The notes under the pieces were generated by a model that was not told the origin of the DNA, did no database searches, and worked only from the letters and a program-made list of their open reading frames with translations. Below are positions 16,775 to 25,254 of a stretch of DNA of 64,000 nt, in pieces. Source of the DNA: Comamonas sp009360615 (GTDB lineage: Bacteria > Pseudomonadota > Gammaproteobacteria > Burkholderiales > Burkholderiaceae_C); NCBI RefSeq assembly GCF_035784015.1, contig NZ_JALKOW010000003.1. One strand, given 5' to 3'. A program made the position numbers and the translations under genes. Position 1 is the first letter of the stretch, and every line of letters begins with the position of its first letter.

Positions 16775-17278
16775 TCAAGGCTGTTGCCCGCACCGGCGCT
16801 CGGCCAGCGCCGGCTCGAAGCGCGGCAACAGCAAAATGGCTTCTGCGTTGGAAGAAGAAAAGCAGCGCCGGGCTGCTTCACGCCAATCATGCCAGGCATA
16901 TGCGGTGTGCTCCCTGGGGTTCAAGTGCACGCTCATGCCCAGGGGCACACGGAGGCCGAAAACACGCTCCTGGTTGTGGCTGACGCCCGGCGCGTAGCGA
17001 TGCAGCCATTGTGGATAGATCGCGTAGACGTTCTCGAGTTCCCAGTCCGTCAGGCAACAGTCCGGTGCCAGCGCGTCGATGCCGGTTTCCTCGCGCACCT
17101 CGCGTACAGCGGTTTCACGCCAGTCCTCGTCCGGACTGTCCTTGCTGCCCGTGACGGATTGCCAGAAAGGTTCGCCCTCTGGCGCGGCAATGCTGCGGCG
17201 CAGCAGCAGCACCTGGCCGTTTTCACGGTAGATCACGACCAGCACGGACTGCGGAATCTTGTAGGGCCTGACTTCCAT
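16775..17278 (-). CDS. nudB: Dihydroneopterin triphosphate diphosphatase
   Basis: A 167-residue Nudix hydrolase. NudB removes pyrophosphate from dihydroneopterin triphosphate, the second step of folate synthesis. The Nudix box is GSKDSPDEDWRETAVREVREETGI, seen as a GX5EX7REUXEEXGU pattern near residues 44-66, and the N-terminal YKIPQSVLVVIY is typical of NudB. Proximity to folE supports NudB over other Nudix functions. I use the ATG at 17278; an in-frame GTG sits immediately upstream. It follows aspS on the same strand after two hairpins. Confidence 0.87.
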   Translation of the reverse strand: MEVRPYKIPQSVLVVIYRENGQVLLLRRSIAAPEGEPFWQSVTGSKDSPDEDWRETAVREVREETGIDALAPDCCLTDWELENVYAIYPQWLHRYAPGVSHNQERVFGLRVPLGMSVHLNPREHTAYAWHDWREAARRCFSSSNAEAILLLPRFEPALAERRCGQQP

Positions 17279-17442
17279 CACCCCATATTAGCGCGGCCAG
17301 GATGGCATCAGCCAGAGTCGCCCTGCTGCTTGATGGCCATCAATATTTATAGCTGCCCTCGCTTTCCAAGCCTTGATCTCACGCCAGAAGCCACCTGAAT
17401 TTCACTATGAATATGCGCCGGCGGCTCCGAACTTCACCGCAA

Positions 17443-17464
17443 TAAAAAAGCGCCAGCCGCTTTT
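17443..17464 (-). terminator. Terminator of the aspS transcription unit
   Basis: AAAAGCG (17446-17452), loop CCAGC, CGCTTTT (17458-17464), with further A residues on the plus strand giving a U-run in the minus-strand transcript. A second, stronger hairpin lies at 17482-17506 between it and aspS. Confidence 0.72.
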
Positions 17465-17481
17465 GCGAACTGGCACCGGGT

Positions 17482-17506
17482 GTGAACAGCGCTCGGCGCT
17501 GTTCAC
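17482..17506 (-). other. Strong hairpin after aspS
   Basis: A perfect 11-bp stem GTGAACAGCGC/GCGCTGTTCAC with loop TCG, 15 bases after the aspS stop. It lacks a U-run, so it may protect the 3' end or assist the terminator at 17443. Confidence 0.6.
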
Positions 17507-17520
17507 GGGGAGCTGGGTCA

Positions 17521-19350
17521 TCAAGCTTCGGAGGTGACCACCACGGGATTGCGCAGCTTGATGTGCAGCTCGCGCAGCTGCTTCTCATCCACGGGCGAAG
17601 GAGCCTGGGTCAGCAGATCCTGGGCGCGCTGTGTCTTGGGGAAGGCAATCACGTCGCGGATGGAGTCGGAGCCGGTCATCAGCGTGATCAGACGATCCAG
17701 GCCGAAGGCCAGGCCGCCGTGGGGAGGTGCGCCGTACTGCAGCGCGTCCAGCAGGTAGCCGAACTTGGCACGTTGCTGTTCGGGCGTGATGTTCAGGGCT
17801 TCGAAGACCTTGGCCTGCACGTCGGCGCGGTGGATACGCACCGAGCCGCCGCCCAGCTCCCAGCCGTTCAAGACCATGTCATAGGCCTTGGCGATGCACT
17901 TGCCGGGGTCGGTGGCCATGAGTTCCTCGTGGCCGTCCTTGGGCGAGGTGAAGGGATGGTGCACGGCCACCCAGCGGCCGGATTCCTCGTCATGCTCGAA
18001 CATGGGGAAGTCCACCACCCACAGAGGTGCCCACTTGTCTTCGAACAGGCCGTTCTTCTTGCCGAATTCGCTGTGGCCGACCTTCAGGCGCAGCGCACCG
18101 ATGGAATCGTTGACGATCTTTTCCTTGTCTGCACCGAAGAACAGCAGATCGCCGCTTTGAGCCCCCGTGCGCTTGATGATTTCGGTCAAGGCAGCATCAT
18201 GCAGGTTCTTGACGATGGGCGACTGCAGACCAGGCCAACGCTTCTCCGGATCGTCACCAGCACCAATGCTAGCGTCGTTGACCTTGATCCATGCCAGGCC
18301 CTTGGCACCGTAGATCTTGACGAACTCGGTGTAGCCGTCGATCTCGCCGCGCGAGATGGCAGCGCCGCCGGGCACGCGCAGGGCCACGACACGGCCGCCC
18401 TTGGTGGTGGCGGGGGTGGAGAAGACCTTGAAGTCCACGTCGCCCATGATGTCGGTCAGCTCGGTGAACTCGAGCTTGACGCGCAGGTCGGGCTTGTCCG
18501 AACCGAAGCGGAAGGCCGCATCCTGGTAGGTCATGATGGGGAACTCGCCCAGATCCACGTTCAGCTGGGTCTGGAACACTTCCTTGATCATGCGCTGGAA
18601 GATGGCGCGGATTTCCTCTTCGTTCAGGAAGGAGGTTTCGCAGTCGATCTGCGTGAATTCGGGCTGACGGTCGGCACGCAGGTCTTCGTCGCGGAAGCAC
18701 TTGGTGATCTGGTAGTAGCGGTCGAAACCCGAGACCATCAGCATCTGCTTGTACAGCTGGGGCGACTGGGGCAGCGCGAAGAATTCGCCGTCATGCACGC
18801 GCGAGGGCACCAGGTAGTCGCGCGCGCCTTCGGGCGTGGACTTGCCCAGCATGGGGGTCTCGATGTCGATGAAGCCTTCCTTGTCGAGGAAGTTGCGCAC
18901 CTGGATGGCCGTCTTGTAGCGCAGCATCATGTTGCGCTGCATCACGGGACGGCGCAGATCCATCACGCGGTTCGTGAGGCGCACGGTCTCCGACAGATTG
19001 TCGTCGTCGAGCTGGAAGGGAGGCGTGACCGAGGCGTTGAGCACGTTGAGCTCATGGCACAGCACTTCGATCTGACCGCTCTTGAGCTTGTCGTTGGTGG
19101 TGCCTGCAGGACGCGCACGCACCACGCCCTTGACCTGCACGCAGAACTCGTTGCGCACGTCCTCGGCCACCTTGAACATCTCGGCGCGGTCGGGATCGCA
19201 GACCACCTGCACATAGCCTTCGCGGTCGCGCAGGTCGATGAAGATCACGCCACCATGGTCACGGCGGCGGTTCACCCAGCCGCACAAGGTCACGGTTTCG
19301 CCCATCTGGGCTTCGGTCACCAGACCGCAGTATTGAGAACGCATTGCCAT
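17521..19350 (-). CDS. aspS: Aspartyl-tRNA synthetase, probably non-discriminating
   Basis: A 609-residue bacterial-type class II synthetase: N-terminal OB anticodon-binding domain (about 1-110), class II motifs (FRDEDLRADRQPEFTQID; the C-terminal GGLAFGLDRL) and the bacterial GAD insertion domain. His32 in RRRDHGG and Gly83 in RARPAGT occupy the positions where non-discriminating AspRS enzymes have His and Gly, whereas the discriminating E. coli enzyme has Leu and Lys. It probably charges both tRNA-Asp and tRNA-Asn. The start could also be the second ATG, at MRSQYCG. It follows the DUF502 gene by 18 bases. Confidence 0.95.
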   Translation of the reverse strand: MAMRSQYCGLVTEAQMGETVTLCGWVNRRRDHGGVIFIDLRDREGYVQVVCDPDRAEMFKVAEDVRNEFCVQVKGVVRARPAGTTNDKLKSGQIEVLCHELNVLNASVTPPFQLDDDNLSETVRLTNRVMDLRRPVMQRNMMLRYKTAIQVRNFLDKEGFIDIETPMLGKSTPEGARDYLVPSRVHDGEFFALPQSPQLYKQMLMVSGFDRYYQITKCFRDEDLRADRQPEFTQIDCETSFLNEEEIRAIFQRMIKEVFQTQLNVDLGEFPIMTYQDAAFRFGSDKPDLRVKLEFTELTDIMGDVDFKVFSTPATTKGGRVVALRVPGGAAISRGEIDGYTEFVKIYGAKGLAWIKVNDASIGAGDDPEKRWPGLQSPIVKNLHDAALTEIIKRTGAQSGDLLFFGADKEKIVNDSIGALRLKVGHSEFGKKNGLFEDKWAPLWVVDFPMFEHDEESGRWVAVHHPFTSPKDGHEELMATDPGKCIAKAYDMVLNGWELGGGSVRIHRADVQAKVFEALNITPEQQRAKFGYLLDALQYGAPPHGGLAFGLDRLITLMTGSDSIRDVIAFPKTQRAQDLLTQAPSPVDEKQLRELHIKLRNPVVVTSEA

Positions 19351-19368
19351 GAAAATTCTTCCTGCACC

Positions 19369-20013
19369 TTAGGGGTGCGACAAGGTTGTTTGTTTGGATT
19401 CTTCGATCAGGGCGAGGTCTGGCGGAGCCACCACGCCCATCGAAACAATGTATTTGAGCGCCGCATCCACGCTCATCTCCAGCTCGATGCATTCGCTCTT
19501 GCGCACCAGCACGAAATACCCCCCGGTGGGGTTGGGCGTGGTGGGCACAAAGACGCTGACATACTCGTCGCGCAGCAGGGCCGCCACCTCGCCGCTGGGC
19601 TGGCCTGTGACGAAAGCCACGGTCCATACGCCCTCGCGCGGCCACTGCACCAGCACCGCCGTGCGAAAAGCGTTGCCGCTGTCGGAGAACACGGTGTCCG
19701 AGACCTGCTTGACGCTGGAATAGATGGAGCGCACCACAGGAATGCGGCGTACCAGTGCATCCCCCCAACCCACCAGCTTGCGGCCGATGAAATTGCTGGC
19801 AATGCCGCCCACGATCAGCAGAATCAGCAGGGTCAGGATAACGCCAAAGCCCGGAATATGCATGCCCAGCAATCGGTCGGGCTGCCAGGCTTCGGGAAGA
19901 ATGGCCAGCGTCTGATCCAGCGTTCCGATGATCCAGTTGAGCACGCCCAGCGTGATCACCAGGGGAACGATGACCAGCAAACCGGCAATCAGCCACTTGC
20001 GCAATGCAGACAT
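19369..20013 (-). CDS. DUF502 family membrane protein
   Basis: A 214-residue protein with two N-terminal transmembrane segments (LIAGLLVIVPLVITLGVLNWI and ILTLLILLIVGGIASNFIG regions) separated by a short loop. A soluble domain with the DUF502 signatures IPVVRSIYSSVKQVSDTV and VFVPTTPNPTGGYFVLV follows. Function is unknown. In many Betaproteobacteria it lies, as here, between an FmdB-like zinc ribbon and aspS. Spacings of 14 and 18 bases indicate one operon. Confidence 0.88.
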   Translation of the reverse strand: MSALRKWLIAGLLVIVPLVITLGVLNWIIGTLDQTLAILPEAWQPDRLLGMHIPGFGVILTLLILLIVGGIASNFIGRKLVGWGDALVRRIPVVRSIYSSVKQVSDTVFSDSGNAFRTAVLVQWPREGVWTVAFVTGQPSGEVAALLRDEYVSVFVPTTPNPTGGYFVLVRKSECIELEMSVDAALKYIVSMGVVAPPDLALIEESKQTTLSHP

Positions 20014-20027
20014 AGTGTGGGTAAGCC

Positions 20028-20300
20028 TCAGGAATTGGCGGGAGCAGGGGCTGCAGCAGCTGCAGGCGCAGCGGCACTGTCACTGGACGATGAGGTGCTT
20101 GCAGCCGGCTTGCTGCCGCTGTTCTTGAAGTCCGTGGCATACCAGCCAGAACCCTTGAGCTGAAAGCCCGGAGCGGTGAGCTGCTTGGAAAAGGCCTCGG
20201 CCCCGCAGGCTGGGCACACGGTCAGCGGCGCGTCCGAGATTTTCTGCAGCACATCCTTGGCGTGGCCGCAGGAGCCACACTTGTATGCATAGATAGGCAT
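20028..20300 (-). CDS. FmdB-type zinc-ribbon protein
   Basis: A 90-residue protein. Residues 1-45 form a zinc ribbon with two CxxC pairs (CGSCG and CPACG) beginning MPIYAYKCGSCG, the hallmark of the FmdB regulatory-protein family. The tail is low-complexity Ser/Ala/Pro. Start chosen at MPIYAYKC (complement of 20298-20300); upstream in-frame codons are not conserved-looking and lie before a perfect TATAAT. The function of the family is poorly defined. It is the first gene of the FmdB-DUF502-aspS run. Confidence 0.88.
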   Translation of the reverse strand: MPIYAYKCGSCGHAKDVLQKISDAPLTVCPACGAEAFSKQLTAPGFQLKGSGWYATDFKNSGSKPAASTSSSSDSAAAPAAAAAPAPANS

Positions 20301-20334
20301 AGCGCTAAAAACGGGGAAAGTGCAAAAACCCTCA

Positions 20335-20340
20335 ATTATA
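20335..20340 (-). promoter_or_regulatory. -10 element of the FmdB-DUF502-aspS operon
   Basis: A consensus TATAAT on the minus strand, 34 bases before the FmdB start. A transcript would start about 28 bases before the ATG. No clear -35 was seen. Confidence 0.5.
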
Positions 20341-20401
20341 GGCGCCGCCCCTGGTTTTGCTGCGCTGCGCAAGCAAGCCCCGGCGCTGCCGGTTTGCCCT
20401 G

Positions 20402-21853
20402 TCAATCCCGGATCCCTGCAAAGGACTCGGTTTCACGGTGATGGTTGCGGAGCCACTGGGGCAGCAGCGATCCGGCGAGCATGCCGGCGACCGCTGCCAA
20501 AAGACCAGCGAGTTGCTGTGGAAAAGCCTGCCTCAGCGCGGGCGTGACCATGAAGGCCAGCCACACACCGATGCCCAGCGCCACGGCGCTGATCGCGCCC
20601 TGGGTGGTGGCACGCTTCCAGTACAGACCGAACACCAGCGGCACGAAGGCCCCCACCAGCGGCACCTGATAGGCGCTGGCGACCAGCTCATAGATGGGCG
20701 TGCCTTGCATGACGATCGAATAGGCCAGCACGCAGGCCGCAAACACCAGGACGCTGACGCGCATGGTCCGAAGATTGTCCTTGTCCGAGGTATAGGGACG
20801 GAACTGGCGCCAGATGTTCTCGGTGAAGGTCACGCTGGGAGCCAGCAAGGTGGCCGACGCGCAGGACTTGATGGCCGAGAGCAGCGCACCGAAGAACAGC
20901 ACCTGCATGGCGAACGGCATCTTGTCCATCACCAGGGTGGGCAGCACCTTCTGCGGATCATCGGCCAGCAGTGCCGTGGCTTCGGCGGGCATGATGATGA
21001 GCGCACTGGCCACCAGGAACATGGGCACGAAGGCAAAGATCACATAGCAGGCACCGCCGATGATGGTGCCGCGCACGGCCGACTTTTCGGTGTCCGCAGA
21101 CATCACGCGCTGAAAGATGTCCTGCTGCGGAATCGAGCCGAGCATCATGGTCACGGCAGCGCCGATGAAGAAAACGATTTCATGCAGCGAAGGCTCGGGG
21201 AGAAACTTGAAGAGGTCCCGGCTGGTGGCCAGATCGACCACCTTGCCCGCACCGCCCGCCATGTCGCCGGCAAAAATGGCCAGAATCAGCAGGCCGGCCA
21301 CCAGAATGATCATCTGCACGAAATCCGTCACGGCCACGGACCACATGCCTCCGAACAGCGTGTAGACCAGCACGGAGAGCACGCCGATCGTCATGCCCAT
21401 GGGAATGCTGACGGCACCGCCCGAGAGAAGGTTGAACACCAGACCCAGTGCCGTGACCTGGGCCGAGACCCAGCCCAGATAGCTGAGCATGATGATCAGC
21501 GAGCAGACCACCTCGATAGCCCGGCCGTAGCGCGAGCGGTAATAGTCGCTGATGGTCAGCAGATTCATGCGGTAGAGCTTGGCGGCGAAAAAGCACCCCA
21601 CCAGAATCAGGCACATGCCCGCGCCGAACGGATCTTCCACCAGCGCATGCAGTCCGCCTTCGATGAACTTGGCAGGCACGCCCAGCACCAGCTCGGACCC
21701 GAACCAGGTCGCAAAGGTGGTGGTGATGATCATGTAGAGCGGCAGATGACGGCCGGCAATGGCGAAATCCGCCGTGTTTTTCACACGTTTGGCGGCCCAC
21801 AGACCAATGCCGATGGTCACGAACAGGTAGACGATCACCAATGAGAGCAGCAC
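20402..21853 (-). CDS. Sodium:solute symporter family protein
   Basis: A 483-residue SSS-family transporter with about 13 hydrophobic segments. Typical segments are FAIAGRHLPLYMIITTTFATWFGSE, the SDYYRSRYG signature and GGMWSVAVTDFVQMIIL. Members couple sodium influx to uptake of proline, pantothenate, acetate or other solutes; the substrate is not evident. It lies between ubiB and the FmdB promoter, 35 bases from ubiB on the same strand. Confidence 0.9.
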   Translation of the reverse strand: MLLSLVIVYLFVTIGIGLWAAKRVKNTADFAIAGRHLPLYMIITTTFATWFGSELVLGVPAKFIEGGLHALVEDPFGAGMCLILVGCFFAAKLYRMNLLTISDYYRSRYGRAIEVVCSLIIMLSYLGWVSAQVTALGLVFNLLSGGAVSIPMGMTIGVLSVLVYTLFGGMWSVAVTDFVQMIILVAGLLILAIFAGDMAGGAGKVVDLATSRDLFKFLPEPSLHEIVFFIGAAVTMMLGSIPQQDIFQRVMSADTEKSAVRGTIIGGACYVIFAFVPMFLVASALIIMPAEATALLADDPQKVLPTLVMDKMPFAMQVLFFGALLSAIKSCASATLLAPSVTFTENIWRQFRPYTSDKDNLRTMRVSVLVFAACVLAYSIVMQGTPIYELVASAYQVPLVGAFVPLVFGLYWKRATTQGAISAVALGIGVWLAFMVTPALRQAFPQQLAGLLAAVAGMLAGSLLPQWLRNHHRETESFAGIRD

Positions 21854-21888
21854 GCTGGCACTCCTCGAACTCTAAAGAAGGGGATAGC

Positions 21889-23457
21889 TCAGAAGCGGAT
21901 GCGCAGCAGAACCTGCAGCACCACCAGACCGATGACGAAACCGATGCCGCCGCACAGTATGGCCTGCAGCAAGCGATTGGTCGTTTTCTGCTGCTGCAGC
22001 AGCTCCTTGAGCAGAGCCTCGCTGTCTTTGCCGGTGCCATGTCTGGACAGATACTGGTGCAGCACCCGCGGAATATCGGGCAGGATCTTGGCATAACGCG
22101 GTGCCTGTGCCTGCAGCTCGTGCCACAGTCGCTGCGGCCCCATCTGATCCAGCATCCATTTCTCGAGGAATGGCTTGGCCGTGCTCCAGAGATCCAGGTT
22201 GGGATCAAGCTGGCGCCCCAGGCCTTCGATGTTGAGCAGCGTCTTTTGCAGCAGCACCAGTTGGGGCTGGATCTCGACCTGGAAACGGCGAGAGGTCTGG
22301 AACAGGCGCATCAGCACCATGCCCAGCGAGATTTCGGCAAGCGGCCGGTCGAAGTAAGGCTCGCAGACGGCGCGAATGGCGGCTTCCAGCTCCTCGACGC
22401 GCGTCGTGGCCGGCACCCAGCCGCTTTCCACGTGCAAGGCGGCCACGCGCTTGTAGTCACGACGGAAGAACGCCAGGAAGTTCTGCGCCAGGTATTCCTT
22501 GTCGAACTCGGTCAGCGTGCCGACGATGCCGAAGTCCAGCGAGATATAGCGCCCGAAGGTATCGGGCTCCAGGCTGACCATGATGTTGCCCGGGTGCATG
22601 TCGGCATGAAAGAAGCCGTCGCGGAACACCTGGGTAAAAAAGATGGTCACGCCATCGCGCGCCAGCTTGGGAATGTCCACGCCGGCTTCGCGCAAGCGCT
22701 CGACCTGGCTGATGGGCACGCCCTTCATGCGCTCCATCACCAGCACGTCGGTGTGGCAGTAATCCCAGTGGATCTCGGGGATCAGCACCAGGTCCAGCCC
22801 CTCCATGTTGCGGCGCAGTTGCGCGGCATTGGAGGCCTCTCGGATCAGGTCCAGCTCGTCGTGCAGGTAGTTGTCGAACTCGGCAACCACTTCCTTGGGC
22901 TTGAGACGCTTGCCATCCCGGGAGAGCTTTTCCAGCCAGCTCGCCATCATGTGCATCAGCGCCAGATCCTTGTCGATCACGGACTTCATGCCCGGGCGCA
23001 GCACCTTGACGGCCACATCGTGCTCGACGCCGGCCTTGTCGCGAATCCGGGCAAAGTGCACCTGTGCGATCGAGGCGCTGGCCACCGGCTCGCGCTCGAA
23101 GCTGATGAAGATCTGCTCCAGCGGCTTGCGAAAGGATCGCTCGATGGTGTCCACCGCGATCTGGGGATCGAACGGAGGCACGCGGTCCTGCAGCTTGGCC
23201 AGCTCCTCGGCCACATCGGGCGGCATCAGGTCGCTGCGCGTGGACAGCACCTGACCGAACTTCACGAAGATCGGCCCCAGCTCTTCCAGCGCCTCGCGCA
23301 GGCGCACGCCGCGTGGCTTGTCCAGCTTGCGGCCGAAGGTCAGCACGCCGCGCAGGCTGCGCAGTCGTGGATGCGGGATCCCGGAGAGCACCAGCTCGTC
23401 GAGTCCATAACGAAACACCACCCAGAGGATGGCCCAGCCTCGCAGAAAGCGGCTCAT
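21889..23457 (-). CDS. ubiB: Ubiquinone biosynthesis atypical kinase/ATPase UbiB
   Basis: A 522-residue ABC1/ADCK-family protein needed for ubiquinone synthesis. Visible features: the KxGQ motif in FVKFGQVLSTRSDLMP, the Ala-rich nucleotide loop ASASIAQVH, the kinase catalytic region FFHADMHPGNI and the metal-binding LDFGIVG. Two C-terminal membrane helices (AILCGGIGFVIGLVVLQVLL) complete it. The start is the ATG at 23457, MSRFLRGW, overlapping the ubiJ stop by 4 bases; a long open extension upstream is the antisense shadow of ubiJ. Part of a ubiE-Tim44-ubiJ-ubiB cluster. Confidence 0.95.
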   Translation of the reverse strand: MSRFLRGWAILWVVFRYGLDELVLSGIPHPRLRSLRGVLTFGRKLDKPRGVRLREALEELGPIFVKFGQVLSTRSDLMPPDVAEELAKLQDRVPPFDPQIAVDTIERSFRKPLEQIFISFEREPVASASIAQVHFARIRDKAGVEHDVAVKVLRPGMKSVIDKDLALMHMMASWLEKLSRDGKRLKPKEVVAEFDNYLHDELDLIREASNAAQLRRNMEGLDLVLIPEIHWDYCHTDVLVMERMKGVPISQVERLREAGVDIPKLARDGVTIFFTQVFRDGFFHADMHPGNIMVSLEPDTFGRYISLDFGIVGTLTEFDKEYLAQNFLAFFRRDYKRVAALHVESGWVPATTRVEELEAAIRAVCEPYFDRPLAEISLGMVLMRLFQTSRRFQVEIQPQLVLLQKTLLNIEGLGRQLDPNLDLWSTAKPFLEKWMLDQMGPQRLWHELQAQAPRYAKILPDIPRVLHQYLSRHGTGKDSEALLKELLQQQKTTNRLLQAILCGGIGFVIGLVVLQVLLRIRF

Positions 23458-24065
23458 GGCTGTATGTGATCGGCGCCGGGCATGGCTGCGACGGGTGCCG
23501 TGCTGGCAGGATGGGCCACATCGCCCGCGGAGGCCGGCTTGCCGCCCATGCGTGCGCCGACGAACTGTCGCAGCCCCTGAGCCGCCGTGCGGGCCACCTT
23601 GGCGAGGGTATGGGCCGGCACATCGCCAATCAGGCGGGCCAGATCCTCCTCCACGTCCCACTTGACGTTGTCCACCAGCCAGTTGATCTCGGCGGCAAAC
23701 TGCACATCGCCTTCGATGCGGATGCTGGGCTTGTCGCCACGCAAGGCTGTCTGGGCCAGCGACAGCGCAGAGGTCTCCGTGACTTCCAGCATGAGATCGG
23801 GCGCGGCTTCGGCTGGAGCCAGGTCGAACAGACCGGCAGGGGTGACCAGCAAGGCGACCGAGTACTGGCGCCATTGCACGCGCGCAATACGGCCTTTCTG
23901 GCGCACGAGGCGATCACTGGCCTCTTTTTCCTGCATGAGCACATGGTTGAGGAAAAGCACCAGACGCTGATGCATCTCACTCACCAGCCATTCGGGAGCT
24001 TGGGGGCCGGCCATCACGCGTTCGACGAGACCGCCCAGAAAAGAAAAAGGGGACTGTGTTGCCAT
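23454..24065 (-). CDS. ubiJ: Ubiquinone biosynthesis accessory factor UbiJ (SCP2 domain)
   Basis: A 203-residue protein with an SCP2-like lipid-binding domain (about residues 25-130; FLNHVLMQEKEAS, LDLAPAE-like segment, RGDKPSIRIEGDVQFAAEINWLV). UbiJ organises the soluble ubiquinone-synthesis complex and binds its lipid intermediates. The C-terminal 35 residues are Ala/Pro-rich. Sequence similarity to E. coli UbiJ is modest, but overlap with ubiB and closeness to ubiE make the call likely. Confidence 0.83.
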   Translation of the reverse strand: MATQSPFSFLGGLVERVMAGPQAPEWLVSEMHQRLVLFLNHVLMQEKEASDRLVRQKGRIARVQWRQYSVALLVTPAGLFDLAPAEAAPDLMLEVTETSALSLAQTALRGDKPSIRIEGDVQFAAEINWLVDNVKWDVEEDLARLIGDVPAHTLAKVARTAAQGLRQFVGARMGGKPASAGDVAHPASTAPVAAMPGADHIQP

Positions 24066-24091
24066 AGTCCCCGATTATTCATGAAATTGAT

Positions 24092-24178
24092 TCCCCCCTG
24101 TGGCGCTTTGCGCCTTCCCCCCAAGGGGGACGGCACCATCGCTGCAGGGCGGCCCATGCTTGGAGCCCCTTGCATGGG
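24092..24178. repeat. GC-rich intergenic repeat, copy B
   Basis: Reverse-complement orientation relative to copy A: CCCCCCTGTGGCGC...GCGCCTTCCCCCCAAGGGGGACGGC, then GCAGGGCGGCCCATGCTTGG. It occupies most of the ubiJ-Tim44 gap. Confidence 0.6.
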
Positions 24179-24204
24179 TCGCGATCAATCCCCGCCTGCA
24201 GTGC

Positions 24205-25203
24205 TTATTGCAGCGCCTGCACGCCAGCCACCAGCCAGCCGCTGGCGCCACTCTTGGGCTTGGTCATGTTCCAGACTTCGCGGAAAGGACTGGGGCCTGC
24301 CGAGGCCTCTTCGCGGATCATGCCGGAGAACTCGACGCTGGCCATGTAGCCATTGCCCAGGTCCTCGATACCCAGCAACTGCGCATCGATCATCAGCACA
24401 TCGGTGTGGTTGGGCTCGCCCGCGCGCTGGGTCTCGCGTTCGGACAACTGGCTGCGGATTTCAGAGAGCATCTCGTCCGTCATCATGGAGCGCAGGGTCG
24501 TGATGTCGGAACGATCCCAGGCCGACTGCAGCGTCACGAAGTTGCGCTTGGCCGCAGTGAGAAAGCCTTCCGCATCGAAATCCGCAGGCACGCCCCAGTT
24601 CTGCGAACCAGACAGTGCAGATCCGATCATGGAGCCGCCGGCCGCCGCTGCAGCTTCGGGAATATGGTTCTGCTCCCAAGGACGAGCCGATGCGTCGTTG
24701 CCGACTTTTTCAGGGTTGTACTGGCGTGCCTGGGGAGCGTTGGCATCACCGCCCAGATTGCCTGCACCCTGAAAGGCGAAAGGGCTGTGATTGCTCTGCA
24801 TGGCAGGCGCAGGCTTGCGGCGGCGCATGATCATGCCGATCACCACCATGATCACCATGGCCAGCAGACCGAACATCAGCATATTGGCAAAGGCCTCGCC
24901 CATGCCCAGGGAGTTGGCCAGCCAGGCCAGGCCCAGGCCTGCGGCCAGGCCGCCCAGCATCGCACCCCAGGGCTTCTTGGGGGCTGCCGCCGGTGTTGCA
25001 GGCGGGGCAGCACGGTTTTGCTGCGCCGCATTCTGCTGCCCAGCCTGCTGAGTATTCTGAGCGGGAGCACGAGAAGCTTCGCGCTGAGTGACGTTGCCCG
25101 ACTGCTTGCCGAACGATGAACCACCGCCCATACGCTTGGCATCGGCCTGACCATGTGCCACCACCAGCATTGCCACCAAGGCGATTGACCAAAGTTTCTT
25201 CAT
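24205..25203 (-). CDS. Tim44-like domain protein
   Basis: A 332-residue exported or membrane protein. A signal peptide (MKKLWSIALVAMLVVAHGQADA) is followed by a Gln/Ala/Pro-rich linker. A hydrophobic stretch (about residues 80-125, two helices: GAMLGGLAAGLGLAWLAN and MLMFGLLAMVIMVVIGMIM) leads to a C-terminal Tim44 domain (about 205-332; FLTAAKRNFVTLQSAWDRSD, with REVWNMTKP near the end). Bacterial Tim44 homologues are membrane-associated and poorly characterised. It lies between ubiE and ubiJ, so a link to quinone synthesis at the membrane is possible. Confidence 0.88.
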   Translation of the reverse strand: MKKLWSIALVAMLVVAHGQADAKRMGGGSSFGKQSGNVTQREASRAPAQNTQQAGQQNAAQQNRAAPPATPAAAPKKPWGAMLGGLAAGLGLAWLANSLGMGEAFANMLMFGLLAMVIMVVIGMIMRRRKPAPAMQSNHSPFAFQGAGNLGGDANAPQARQYNPEKVGNDASARPWEQNHIPEAAAAAGGSMIGSALSGSQNWGVPADFDAEGFLTAAKRNFVTLQSAWDRSDITTLRSMMTDEMLSEIRSQLSERETQRAGEPNHTDVLMIDAQLLGIEDLGNGYMASVEFSGMIREEASAGPSPFREVWNMTKPKSGASGWLVAGVQALQ

Positions 25204-25254
25204 CTCATCTCCCTTCTTCTAGAAAGTCGCTACAAATCTGCACACAAGGCGTGC

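Noticed and set aside
17482..20163. An 893-codon open frame opposite aspS and DUF502
   Set aside because: No motifs and high His/Gln/Gly content; aspS on the other strand is unmistakable.
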